Below are positions 43,642 to 51,235 of a DNA stretch of 64,000 nt, piece after piece. Position numbers and translations under genes: made by a program. Numbering within the stretch: position 1 is the stretch's first letter; each line of letters begins with the position of its first letter. Under the pieces are notes generated by a model that worked only from the letters and a program-made list of their open reading frames with translations, was not told the DNA's origin and made no database searches. Source of the stretch: Pseudomonadota bacterium (lineage in GTDB: Bacteria; Pseudomonadota; Alphaproteobacteria; Rhodobacterales; Rhodobacteraceae); contig JAIUPD010000001.1 of the NCBI GenBank assembly GCA_020161615.1, positions 514,875 to 578,874 of the forward strand, given 5' to 3'.

Positions 43642-44304
43642 ATGTCCTGGACCGACGAGCGGGTCGAATTGCTCAAGAAGATGTGGGCCGAAGGTAAGTC
43701 GGCCTCGCAGATCGCCAAGGAGCTGGGCTCGGTGACGCGCAATGCCGTGATCGGCAAGGTGCACCGGCTGGGCCTGTCGAGCCGCGGTGGCGATGGCGAG
43801 GGGGCGGCAAGCCCCGTCACCGCCGCCCCCACGGGCAGCGCTGCGCCGGCCGAGGTCGCGCCCTCTCCTGAGCCGGCAGCGCCTGCCGCGGCTGCGGCCC
43901 CGGCCGTTGAACCCGAGCCCGAGGATGACGCGCTCGAGGCGCCCGAGCCCACGGCGCCCCGCGTCGCCGCGGCCGCGCCGGCCGCCCAGCAGGGGGGCGT
44001 CGTCGCGCCGCTGGTGCCGGGCCGCCGTCCCATCGTGCCCGCGGGCCAGCCCCTGCCGCCGCAGCCCTCGGCCAATGAAATCTCGCCCGAGGCGCTGGCC
44101 ACGGTGCGCGAGGTCGAGAAGACCGCGCGCAAGCTCAGCCTGATGGAACTGACCGAACGGACCTGCAAATGGCCGATCGGCGACCCGGCGACGGATGAAT
44201 TCTGGTTCTGCGGCCTGCCTTCGGTGGCCGGTAAACCCTATTGCGAGGCGCATGTCTCGGTGGCGTTCCAGCCGATGCAGGCCCGCCGCGACCGTCGCCG
44301 CTGA
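43642..44304 (+). CDS. gcrA: Cell-cycle regulator GcrA
   Basis: The 220-residue protein has the N-terminal GcrA helix-turn-helix (SWTDERVELLKKMWAEGKSA then NAVIGKVHRLGLSSR), a long Ala/Pro/Glu-rich linker (about 50-145), and the C-terminal sigma-interacting domain with CKWPIGDP, FCGLP and PYCEAHVSVAF cysteines. GcrA acts with sigma-70 at promoters carrying CcrM-methylated GANTC. The linker is long compared with the Caulobacter protein. It is convergent with the Lrp gene. Confidence 0.93.
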   Translation: MSWTDERVELLKKMWAEGKSASQIAKELGSVTRNAVIGKVHRLGLSSRGGDGEGAASPVTAAPTGSAAPAEVAPSPEPAAPAAAAAPAVEPEPEDDALEAPEPTAPRVAAAAPAAQQGGVVAPLVPGRRPIVPAGQPLPPQPSANEISPEALATVREVEKTARKLSLMELTERTCKWPIGDPATDEFWFCGLPSVAGKPYCEAHVSVAFQPMQARRDRRR

Positions 44305-44316
44305 GGCCTGTCCGTT

Positions 44317-44338
44317 GCCGCGGCCTCAGGGCCGCGGC
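44317..44338. terminator. Hairpin between gcrA and the Lrp gene
   Basis: Perfect 9-bp arms GCCGCGGCC and GGCCGCGGC with a TCAG loop lie 12 bases after the gcrA stop, between two convergent genes. There is no T-run, so it may act as a two-way terminator only with help from Rho or other factors. Confidence 0.45.
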
Positions 44339-44356
44339 CGCGCTGCCGACCCTCTG

Positions 44357-44812
44357 TTAACCGACTGTGGGCACATAGGCATCGGCCACCGGCGAGGACA
44401 TCGCCACTACCGCATGCGAGCGCCCGACCTGACCCGCGGCCTTCAGCTCGGTCATGAAATCCTCGAGCGCGGCCAGCGACTCGACCCGAACCTTCAGCAG
44501 ATAGCGCCATTCGCCCGTCACATGGTGGCATTCGATGACCCGCGGGTCCTGGCCGGCCTGCGCGTGCAGCTTGGCCTCGTCGCCGGTTTCGGCGAGCGTG
44601 GCCCAGACAAAGGCCAGGATCGACCGGTTCAGCGCATCGGGATCCACCTCGACCGTGAAGCGGCGGATCACGCCGCGCGCCACCAGCCGCCGGATCCGCT
44701 CGTTCACCGCCGAGGGGGAGAGGCCCACATGGGCGCCGATATCCGCCAGCGCGCGCCGGGCATCGGCCGCGAGAAGTCGAAGAATGGTCTCGTCAATAGA
44801 ATTCATCATCAC
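44357..44812 (-). CDS. Lrp/AsnC family transcriptional regulator
   Basis: The 151-residue regulator has an N-terminal helix-turn-helix (IDETILRLLAADARRALADI then GLSPSAVNERIRRLVARGVI) and a RAM effector domain (about 60-140, VIECHHVTGEWRYLLKVRV). Members respond to amino acids. The start has three consecutive Met codons and the exact one is uncertain. The target genes are not evident. Confidence 0.88.
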   Translation of the reverse strand: MMMNSIDETILRLLAADARRALADIGAHVGLSPSAVNERIRRLVARGVIRRFTVEVDPDALNRSILAFVWATLAETGDEAKLHAQAGQDPRVIECHHVTGEWRYLLKVRVESLAALEDFMTELKAAGQVGRSHAVVAMSSPVADAYVPTVG

Positions 44813-44940
44813 CGGAAAACCCGAAGTTCCTAGGGTTATCGCGCGATTTTTGCAATTTGCAAGCGTCCTGAAGGCTTAGCCCTCGGATTGTCGGCTGCTC
44901 TTGCCCTCCGCCCGTCGAGGCGCTATGCCAGCGACACCTG

Positions 44941-45014
44941 GCGGGTATGGTGTAGTGGTAGCGCCTCAGCCTTCCAAGCTGATGGGGCGGGTTCGATTCC
45001 CGCTACCCGCTCCA
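44941..45014 (+). tRNA. tRNA-Gly (anticodon TCC)
   Basis: A complete 74-base cloverleaf: acceptor GCGGGTA pairs with TACCCGC, the D-arm contains TAGTGGTAG, the anticodon stem TCAGC / GCTGA encloses CTTCCAA with anticodon TCC, and the T-arm contains GGTTCGATTCC. The CCA end is encoded at 45012-45014. It reads GGA and probably GGG glycine codons. Confidence 0.96.
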
Positions 45015-45145
45015 GGTTGTTCCCGGGTCATGGCGCGACGCGGCCGGTTCCCCGGAACGCCGGTCTGCGAGTCCACCTCGGCCGGCATCGCCGTGAACGC
45101 TTTCTTAACCATATTGGCCCGAAGCTGGTGTTCCTGAAACTCCGC

Positions 45146-45194
45146 TTGAAATGTTCCCCTTTTGTGCGCATATTGGCGAGAACAAGAATGGAAC
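45146..45194 (+). promoter_or_regulatory. recA promoter with SOS (LexA) box
   Basis: TTGAAA (45146-45151), 17 bases, CATATT (45169-45174) form a good sigma-70 promoter. A perfect alphaproteobacterial LexA site, GAAC-N7-GAAC, covers 45180-45194 at the expected start of transcription, so bound LexA would block initiation. The recA start codon lies 49 bases further. Confidence 0.85.
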
Positions 45195-45243
45195 AAACGC
45201 GACATTGCCGCCCGCTACGGGCTATGGGATAAGGGGTCTGAAC

Positions 45244-46311
45244 ATGGCAACGGCGAGCCTTCTCGACATGCAGGACAAACGCGCACAGGACAAGCAGAAG
45301 GCGCTCGACTCGGCGCTGGCGCAGATCGAACGGCAGTTCGGCAAGGGTTCGATCATGCGGCTGGGAAAGGACAACCCCGTGGCCGAGATCGAGGCGACCT
45401 CGACCGGCTCGCTTGGCCTCGACATCGCGCTGGGCATCGGCGGCCTGCCCAAGGGCCGGATCATCGAGGTCTATGGCCCGGAAAGCTCGGGCAAGACGAC
45501 GCTGACGCTGCATGTGATCGCGGAAGAACAGAAAAAGGGCGGCACCTGCGCCTTTGTCGACGCCGAACACGCGCTCGACCCGCAATACGCCAAGAAACTG
45601 GGCGTCAACCTCGACGACCTGCTGATCTCGCAGCCCGACACCGGCGAACAGGCGCTGGAGATCGTCGACATGCTGGTCCGTTCGGGCGCCGTCTCGGTGG
45701 TGGTGGTCGATTCGGTCGCTGCCCTGACGCCCAAGTCGGAGCTTGAGGGCGATATGGGCGACAGTTCGGTCGGCGTGCATGCCCGGCTGATGAGCCAGGC
45801 GATGCGCAAGCTGACCGGCTCGATCGCGCGGTCGAACTGCATGGTGATCTTCATCAACCAGATCCGCATGAAGATCGGCGTCATGTTCGGCTCGCCCGAG
45901 ACGACGACGGGCGGCAATGCGCTGAAATTCTACGCTTCCGTGCGCCTCGACATCCGCCGCATCGGCTCGATCAAGGACCGGGACGAGGTTGTGGGCAACC
46001 AGACCCGCGTGAAAGTGGTGAAGAACAAAGTCGCGCCTCCCTTCAAGCAGGTCGAATTCGACATCATGTACGGCGACGGGATCTCGAAGACCGGCGAACT
46101 TCTGGACATCGGCGTCAAGGCCGGCGTCGTGGAGAAATCGGGCTCGTGGTATTCGTACGGCGACGAACGGATCGGGCAGGGGCGCGAGAATGCCAAGGCC
46201 TTCCTCAAGTCCAACCCCCAGGTCGCCTATGAGATCGAGGACAAGATTCGTGCGGCGAATGGCCTCGATTTCCACATGAGCGAGGAAGACGGCGCGGTGC
46301 TCGACGAGTGA
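45244..46311 (+). CDS. recA: Recombinase RecA
   Basis: The 355-residue recombinase carries out strand exchange in repair and triggers LexA cleavage. It shows Walker [27 protein letters not shown], and the loop region [19 protein letters not shown] split over 155-172, plus [18 protein letters not shown] lies 7 bases before the ATG at 45244. An SOS box lies upstream. The stop overlaps the GTG of the next gene. Confidence 0.98.
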   Translation: MATASLLDMQDKRAQDKQKALDSALAQIERQFGKGSIMRLGKDNPVAEIEATSTGSLGLDIALGIGGLPKGRIIEVYGPESSGKTTLTLHVIAEEQKKGGTCAFVDAEHALDPQYAKKLGVNLDDLLISQPDTGEQALEIVDMLVRSGAVSVVVVDSVAALTPKSELEGDMGDSSVGVHARLMSQAMRKLTGSIARSNCMVIFINQIRMKIGVMFGSPETTTGGNALKFYASVRLDIRRIGSIKDRDEVVGNQTRVKVVKNKVAPPFKQVEFDIMYGDGISKTGELLDIGVKAGVVEKSGSWYSYGDERIGQGRENAKAFLKSNPQVAYEIEDKIRAANGLDFHMSEEDGAVLDE

Positions 46312-46868
46312 CGGACAAGGCGCAGGTCACGGCCGAAGCACTCGCCGCGGCCCTGCCGCATGTCCTGGCCGCGCCGAAAGACGGCGCGGCGGTCGAGGGG
46401 CTCTGCCTGCGCCCCGCCTATAATGAACGCCGCTTCGTCGATCGGATCACCGTGACCCGCGCCGGCGGCATTCCTGGCGAGCGCTGGTCCACCGCCCCTT
46501 GGCTGCGCCTGCCCGATGGCAGCCCGCATCCCGGCATCCAGGTCTCGATCCTGCCGCGTCGGGTGCTGGATCTGGTCTGGCGCGACCGCGAGGGCACGAC
46601 GCATCCGGGCGACACTTTCGTCGCCGATCTCGACACCAGCGAGGCCAACCTGCCGGCCGGCAGCCTGCTCGCCGTCGGCAAGGCCGTGCTGCGCGTCTCC
46701 GAGGTCTTCAACGATGCCTGCGTGAAGTGGAAGGTCCGCTACGGCGCCGCCGCCAAGGACTGGATCACCGCCCCCGGCCACCCGCCGCTGCGCCTGCGTG
46801 GCCTGTTGTGCAGCGTGGAACAGGACGGCGAGATCGCCAATGGGGATCTGATTCATGTCCTTCGGTGA
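46308..46868 (+). CDS. MOSC-like domain protein downstream of recA
   Basis: A 186-residue protein that starts with GTG overlapping the recA stop (GTGA), so it is likely translated by coupling. The sequence, with [51 protein letters not shown] and [13 protein letters not shown], has the order of a MOSC beta-barrel. MOSC domains bind molybdenum cofactor or metal-sulfur groups, usually through a conserved Cys, and here Cys140 in NDACVKW is the candidate. A role next to recA is not known. Confidence 0.65.
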   Translation: MTDKAQVTAEALAAALPHVLAAPKDGAAVEGLCLRPAYNERRFVDRITVTRAGGIPGERWSTAPWLRLPDGSPHPGIQVSILPRRVLDLVWRDREGTTHPGDTFVADLDTSEANLPAGSLLAVGKAVLRVSEVFNDACVKWKVRYGAAAKDWITAPGHPPLRLRGLLCSVEQDGEIANGDLIHVLR

Positions 46869-46930
46869 GGGCACGGCGCTCAGGGACGTCTTCGTGGCGG
46901 AATGGAGCGGTATGTGGTCAGGCGCGCAAA

Positions 46931-47083
46931 TTGGGGCCCCTGCACCGCGACCGCCGCCGTCTCGAACCTATCGGGAATATCCCGCCAGCGGAGGCTGAGG
47001 CCAATTTCTACGCAGCTCTGGAAAGACCAGATATGGCAGCGTAACTAAGATCAATTAGCCTCCGGAAAACCCGGAGCGGTTCA
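46931..47083 (+). mobile_element. Decayed right end of an IS3-family insertion sequence
   Basis: The last 37 codons of a transposase survive (46931-47044), ending RRRLEPIGNIPPAEAEANFY, then AALERPDMAA and TAA. That is the typical C-terminus of the IS3 OrfB integrase. It is followed by a terminal inverted repeat (47057-47083) which on the minus strand starts TGAACCGCTCCGGGTTTTCC. No left end, orfA or DDE core is present. The bases 46869-46930 between the MOSC-like gene and the remnant are not recognisable. Confidence 0.75.
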
Positions 47084-47601
47084 ACGCCTATCAGGGATCA
47101 ATCTTGAAGGCCGATTGAAGCGGTCGCAAGTCTTGAAGCCTGTTTCAATCGTTATCGCGCGTTTGACGTCTTGAAACTCGCGGCTGCTGGCCGGGCGATT
47201 GGGCCAGGTGCCGACCCCCGACTGCGAAACGTCCAGAGCATCGCGAAGTCAGGTGACGGGCCAGCTGGGGTCTTGCGTGACGATGAAGGCCTACCTCATT
47301 CCGCCGCGTGTTAGGGAAGCTGATATTTTTCGCTGATGTCACGCTTCGTCCGCAATTAAGCGACCTCATCCTCAACGCCGCTGTCCCGGCCAAGTCGTTC
47401 CGAACCTGCCCCTTCGCGGGAAACGTCGTGGCGGGCGCTGTGGCCCGTTTCAGCGCGCAGCGCTGCCGAGTGTTCTTCGCGGCATTTGGGTCTCGTGCGG
47501 CCTGAACCACCGAGGCATCCCAATTTGTCGCCGGCTTGATGACCGCTATCTTGAGCGGACAGCGGATTCTCTCTCGGGATGATTGTTCTCCAAGTCTTTA
47601 G
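47084..47601. other. Unassigned DNA between the IS remnant and the DUF6477 gene
   Basis: About 520 bases with less regular codon-position GC than the neighbours and no frame I can assign. It contains several TTGAA words (47103-47180). Short open frames on both strands (about 60-120 codons) have no recognisable motif, start signal or signal peptide. It may be decayed foreign DNA that came with the insertion sequence. Confidence 0.45.
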
Positions 47602-47976
47602 TCATGATCTTATTGTCGTTGGCACGGAACCGGCAGCAGCCCAAGAGGGCCGCGTTACCCCCTCGGCCAGCAATCGGGCTTCGGCGATCAGGGCGATCAG
47701 TACCTCGATATGGCGGGTTGCGCGCCAGGGATTGCCGATCTCCTGCGGGGGGCGGGTGCGCATCGCCTCATGCTGGCTCTCCAGATCCATCAGCAGGCGC
47801 AGGGTGGCGACCCCCGGAGCAGGCGTTGCGGGCAGACGCAGGATGCGCCGCAGGTCGGTCTCGCGCTGGTAATCGACCGTGCCGTAGCGCGCGGTTCGCA
47901 GCATCAGCCGGGGACGGGTCAGGGCCGTCAGCTCGGCCAGGGCGTTCAACAGCGAATCGGCGTGGGGGCTGCTCAT
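47602..47976 (-). CDS. DUF6477 family protein, possibly altered C-terminus
   Basis: A 124-residue protein with the Rhodobacterales pattern LTALTRPRLMLRTARYGTVD, then RETDLRRIL and RHIEVLIALIAEARLLAEG. It starts at ATG 47976 after AAGGA. As I recall, members end shortly after the AEARLL helix, while this one continues about 20 residues (TRPSWAAAGSVPTTIRS) toward unassigned DNA, so the tail may be read-through into a rearranged junction. Function is unknown. Confidence 0.72.
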   Translation of the reverse strand: MSSPHADSLLNALAELTALTRPRLMLRTARYGTVDYQRETDLRRILRLPATPAPGVATLRLLMDLESQHEAMRTRPPQEIGNPWRATRHIEVLIALIAEARLLAEGVTRPSWAAAGSVPTTIRS

Positions 47977-48121
47977 CGGGACGATCCTTTCACGATAACA
48001 CCACAAGGATGCCATCATGATGACACAATCTATGCGGGTGTTGCGCGCCGCCCTTTTCCCACCGTTCGCAAGCTTCAAGCGTCCTTACGCTTTGCTAACC
48101 ATTATCGACCGGGTGATCGGG

Positions 48122-48177
48122 TTAAGAATCCGGTAACGGATGCACGCATAGGTTGATCCAATTAACCATACGGCAAC
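48122..48177 (+). promoter_or_regulatory. Two CtrA-like sites upstream of the DUF6456 gene
   Basis: TTAA-N7-GTAAC (48122-48137) and TTAA-N7-GCAAC (48162-48177) approach the CtrA consensus TTAA-N7-TTAAC, with one and two mismatches. The first includes a GAATC, which is a CcrM (GANTC) site. They lie 80-135 bases before the DUF6456 start codon. Confidence 0.35.
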
Positions 48178-48256
48178 CTGTATTTTCCGGGATTTCGGGT
48201 CTGCCACACCGGAACCCGGCGCGTGCCGTGGGTGTGGCAAGGCCAAAGGGGGTTCG

Positions 48257-49261
48257 ATGACCGCCAATCTCTCGCCGCTCGACCAGCTGCCCGACTGGGT
48301 GCCCTCGGCCGTGCGGCTCTATCTTACCCATACCGAGGGCGGCCTGTCTCTGCGCGAGATCGCGCGGGCCGAGGGGGTGCATGCCTCGACCGTGCTCCGC
48401 CAGGTCCGCCGCTTCGAGAACCGGCGCGACGACCCGCTGGTCGACGGGGCGCTGGGGCGGCTCAAGGGGGTTGAAGAGGGGCCGGGCACCGCCACCGGCG
48501 ACAGCGCGCTCGATGCCGAGGCAAGGCGCGTGCTGCCGCGGCTGGCCGAGGAAGGGGCGCTGATGGCGGTGGCGCCGGACATGGACCGCGCGGTGATCCT
48601 GCGCGAAGGGGCCGAGGGCACGGTGCGGCTGGCGGTCCTGGACCGGCTGGTCGCCGAGGCTTTCGCGCTTCAGGACTGGATCGTCTGTGTGCAATCGGGG
48701 CGGGTGCTGCGCTATGTGATCACACAAGCCGGGCGCCTGGCCCTGCGGCGGCTGAGGGGCGAGGAGGGGCCTGCGCCCGCGCCGCGCAGTTTCGACGAGG
48801 AGGATACCCGCCGCACCCGTCCGGTGACGGTGGAAAGCCCGATCACCGCGTTGGCCCGGCGCCGCGACCGCGAGGGCAAGCCCTTCCTTACGCCGGATCT
48901 GGTGGCCGCGGCCGAGCGGCTGCGCGAGGATTTCGAAGCCGCGCAGACCGGCGCCCCAGTAACCCAGGATTGGGACCGTTTCCTCAGCGGTCCGATCCGC
49001 GGCACGGGAGCGGGAAAGGGGGCGTTGCCGGGAAAGGGGGCGTTGGGCGCCCGCGACAGGGTGATCGCCGCGCTTGACGATCTGGGGCCGGGGCTGGCGG
49101 ACATGGCCCTGCGCTGTTGCTGCTACATGGAGGGGCTGGAAACGGCCGAGCGGCGCTTGGGCTGGTCGGCGCGCTCGGGCAAGATCGTGCTGCGCATCGC
49201 GTTGTTGCGGTTGAAACGGCACTACGAGTCCCAGGGCGAAACCGGGAAGATGATGGGGTGA
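48257..49261 (+). CDS. DUF6456 domain protein with N-terminal helix-turn-helix
   Basis: A 334-residue protein whose start has a helix-turn-helix (LYLTHTEGGLSLREIARAEG then VHASTVLRQVRRFENRRDD). A C-terminal DUF6456 region follows: SPITALARRRDREGKPFLTP and MALRCCCYMEGLETAERRLGWSARSGK split around 285-312. It is probably a DNA-binding regulator. The linker holds a tandem 18-bp repeat encoding two GKGALP-like units (49012-49047). Divergent from DUF6477, with CtrA-like sites between. Confidence 0.75.
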   Translation: MTANLSPLDQLPDWVPSAVRLYLTHTEGGLSLREIARAEGVHASTVLRQVRRFENRRDDPLVDGALGRLKGVEEGPGTATGDSALDAEARRVLPRLAEEGALMAVAPDMDRAVILREGAEGTVRLAVLDRLVAEAFALQDWIVCVQSGRVLRYVITQAGRLALRRLRGEEGPAPAPRSFDEEDTRRTRPVTVESPITALARRRDREGKPFLTPDLVAAAERLREDFEAAQTGAPVTQDWDRFLSGPIRGTGAGKGALPGKGALGARDRVIAALDDLGPGLADMALRCCCYMEGLETAERRLGWSARSGKIVLRIALLRLKRHYESQGETGKMMG

Positions 49262-49427
49262 GCGGCGCCCCGGCGCCTGCGCCGGGGGAAAGCGATCCGC
49301 TGAATCGTTTTCAGTCGCGAACGCCCGAGGCGCCAGCCGAGGGCAGGGTTCTTCCGCTTCGGGGCCGCCCCAAATGCCAGACCTTAAGCCCAATTCTCCG
49401 ATTGTCGGATTTCTGATATTCTACTTC

Positions 49428-49459
49428 CGACATTCCGGCAGAAACCCGCCGGAATGTCG
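49428..49459. terminator. Perfect 12-bp hairpin between DUF6456 and trpD
   Basis: CGACATTCCGGC and its exact complement surround an 8-base loop, flanked on the plus strand by AAAAA. It lies between convergent genes, 24 bases after the trpD stop. The A-run is on the wrong side for a plus-strand terminator, and on the minus strand the T-run precedes the stem. It is therefore an unusual terminator or another structured site. Confidence 0.45.
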
Positions 49460-49482
49460 AAAAAGTGCAATCAGTCAGAAAC

Positions 49483-50499
49483 TCACCCCACCGGCACCAA
49501 CTTGGCCAGCGCCGTGACCTTGCCCGCTGCGGCGCCGGAGGCCAGGGCCTCGCACGCCAAGGCCACGCCCTCCTTCAGATCCGACACCCGGTCGGCGACC
49601 ATCAGCGCCGCCGCCGCGTTCAGCAGCACCGCATCGCGATAGGCCGCGCGGCCGCCGCCCGAAAGGACGGCCTTCAGTTCGGCCGCGTTCTCGGCCGGAT
49701 CGCCGCCCAGCAGATCCTCGAAGGGATGAACCGGCAGGCCCGCATCCTCGGGGTGAACCGTGAAATCGCGCAGCCGGCCGCCCTCCAGCGCCACGACCTG
49801 CGACGGCGCGGCGATCGACAACTCGTCGGTCCCGTCTCCGCCATGCACCAGCCAGGCCTTTTCCGACCCCAGCGCCAGCAGCACCTCGGCCATCGGCCGC
49901 ACCAGATCCACCGAGAAGGTGCCGGTCAGCTGCCGTTTCACCCCGGCCGGATTGGTCAGCGGGCCCAGGATGTTGAAGATGGTCCGCGTGCCGAGTTCCG
50001 CCCGGACCGGCCCGACATGACGCATCGCCGGGTGATGCATCGGCGCCATCATGAAGCCGAGGCCCACCTCGGCCAGCGCGCGCTCGACCTCGGCCGGGCC
50101 GACCATGACGTTGATCCCCAGCGCCCCCAGCGCATCCGCCGCGCCCGATTTGGACGACAGGTTGCGGTTGCCGTGCTTGGCCACCGGCACGCCTGCGCCC
50201 GCCACGACGAAGGCCGTCGCGGTCGAGATGTTCAGCGTGCCCTTGCCGTCGCCGCCGGTGCCGACGATGTCCATCGCCCCGGCCGGTGCCGCCACCCGGA
50301 CGCAGCGCGCGCGCATCACCGCGGCGGCGGCGGCGTATTCGTCCACCGTCTCGCCGCGGGTGCGCAGGGTCATCAGAAAGCCGCCCATCTGCGCCGGCGT
50401 CGCATCGCCGGCGAAGAGGATCGAGAAGGCCTCCTCGGCCTCGGCCCGGGTCAGCGGGCGTTCAACGGCCTGGGCGATCAGGGATTTGAAGCGGCTCAT
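49483..50499 (-). CDS. trpD: Anthranilate phosphoribosyltransferase TrpD
   Basis: The 338-residue enzyme joins PRPP to anthranilate in tryptophan synthesis. It has the GTGGDG PRPP motif with KGTLNIST, the [12 protein letters not shown] anthranilate loop, and GPLTNPA. The start overlaps the trpG stop by 4 bases (ATGA). TrpC, commonly the next gene, is absent: a convergent DUF6456 gene follows instead. Confidence 0.97.
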   Translation of the reverse strand: MSRFKSLIAQAVERPLTRAEAEEAFSILFAGDATPAQMGGFLMTLRTRGETVDEYAAAAAVMRARCVRVAAPAGAMDIVGTGGDGKGTLNISTATAFVVAGAGVPVAKHGNRNLSSKSGAADALGALGINVMVGPAEVERALAEVGLGFMMAPMHHPAMRHVGPVRAELGTRTIFNILGPLTNPAGVKRQLTGTFSVDLVRPMAEVLLALGSEKAWLVHGGDGTDELSIAAPSQVVALEGGRLRDFTVHPEDAGLPVHPFEDLLGGDPAENAAELKAVLSGGGRAAYRDAVLLNAAAALMVADRVSDLKEGVALACEALASGAAAGKVTALAKLVPVG

Positions 50500-51077
50500 G
50501 CCGCCACCTGCGCGCGGTCGAGGAAATTCTTCAGCATGGCGTGGCCGTGTTCCGAGGCGATGCTCTCAGGGTGGAATTGCACGCCCTCGATGGGCAGGGC
50601 GCGGTGGCGCAGCCCCATGATCATGCCCCCCTCCAGCCAGGCGGTGACCTCGAGGCTCTCGGGCAGCGTCTCGTGCTCGACGATCAACGAATGATAGCGC
50701 GTAGCCTTCAGGGGCGAGGGCAGGCCGGCGAAAACCCCGCTTGCCGCATGCCGGATCTCGCCCATCTTGCCGTGCACGATCTCGCCCGCCCGCACCACGC
50801 GTCCGCCGAAAGCCTGACCGATGGTCTGATGGCCCAGGCAGACGCCCAGCAGCGGTGTTCCGGTTTCCGCGGCGGCGGCGACCAGCGGCAGGCAGATCCC
50901 GGCCGCATCAGGGTCGCAGGGGCCGGGGCTGAGGACGATGGCCGACGGGTTCAGCGCCATGGCCTGCTGCACGTCGAGGGCATCGTTGCGCCTGACCACC
51001 ACCTCGGCGCCGAGTTCACCGAAATAATGCACGAGGTTGTAGGTGAAGCTGTCGTAATTGTCGATCAGGAGCAGCAT
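50496..51077 (-). CDS. trpG: Anthranilate synthase glutamine amidotransferase subunit TrpG
   Basis: The 193-residue class I amidotransferase has nucleophile Cys80 in [17 protein letters not shown], the oxyanion motif [11 protein letters not shown], and the His-Glu pair in [11 protein letters not shown]. It supplies ammonia to TrpE, whose gene is not in this window. In many bacteria the same protein also serves folate synthesis (PabA). It is translationally coupled to trpD. Confidence 0.95.
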   Translation of the reverse strand: MLLLIDNYDSFTYNLVHYFGELGAEVVVRRNDALDVQQAMALNPSAIVLSPGPCDPDAAGICLPLVAAAAETGTPLLGVCLGHQTIGQAFGGRVVRAGEIVHGKMGEIRHAASGVFAGLPSPLKATRYHSLIVEHETLPESLEVTAWLEGGMIMGLRHRALPIEGVQFHPESIASEHGHAMLKNFLDRAQVAA

Positions 51078-51235
51078 GACAGGGCATCCGAATGGGTCGG
51101 CCGCGGGCCGGGGCAGGGGCCCTCTTCATGCACGCGCGTTTCGGCCGGGGTCAAGCCCGGCGCGCCTTGCGCGGGGGTGCAACCGTCTGGCGGACGCGGT
51201 ATAACCATAAAAAAATGCGGAGCGACGAGGGGCAG

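Noticed and set aside
45015-45150. Phage attachment site at the tRNA-Gly 3' end
   Set aside because: No second copy of the tRNA end, no integrase and no change in gene content downstream.
47145-47510. Open frames of about 60-120 codons on either strand in the unassigned stretch
   Set aside because: No ribosome site, domain or codon pattern supports them, and the region looks decayed.
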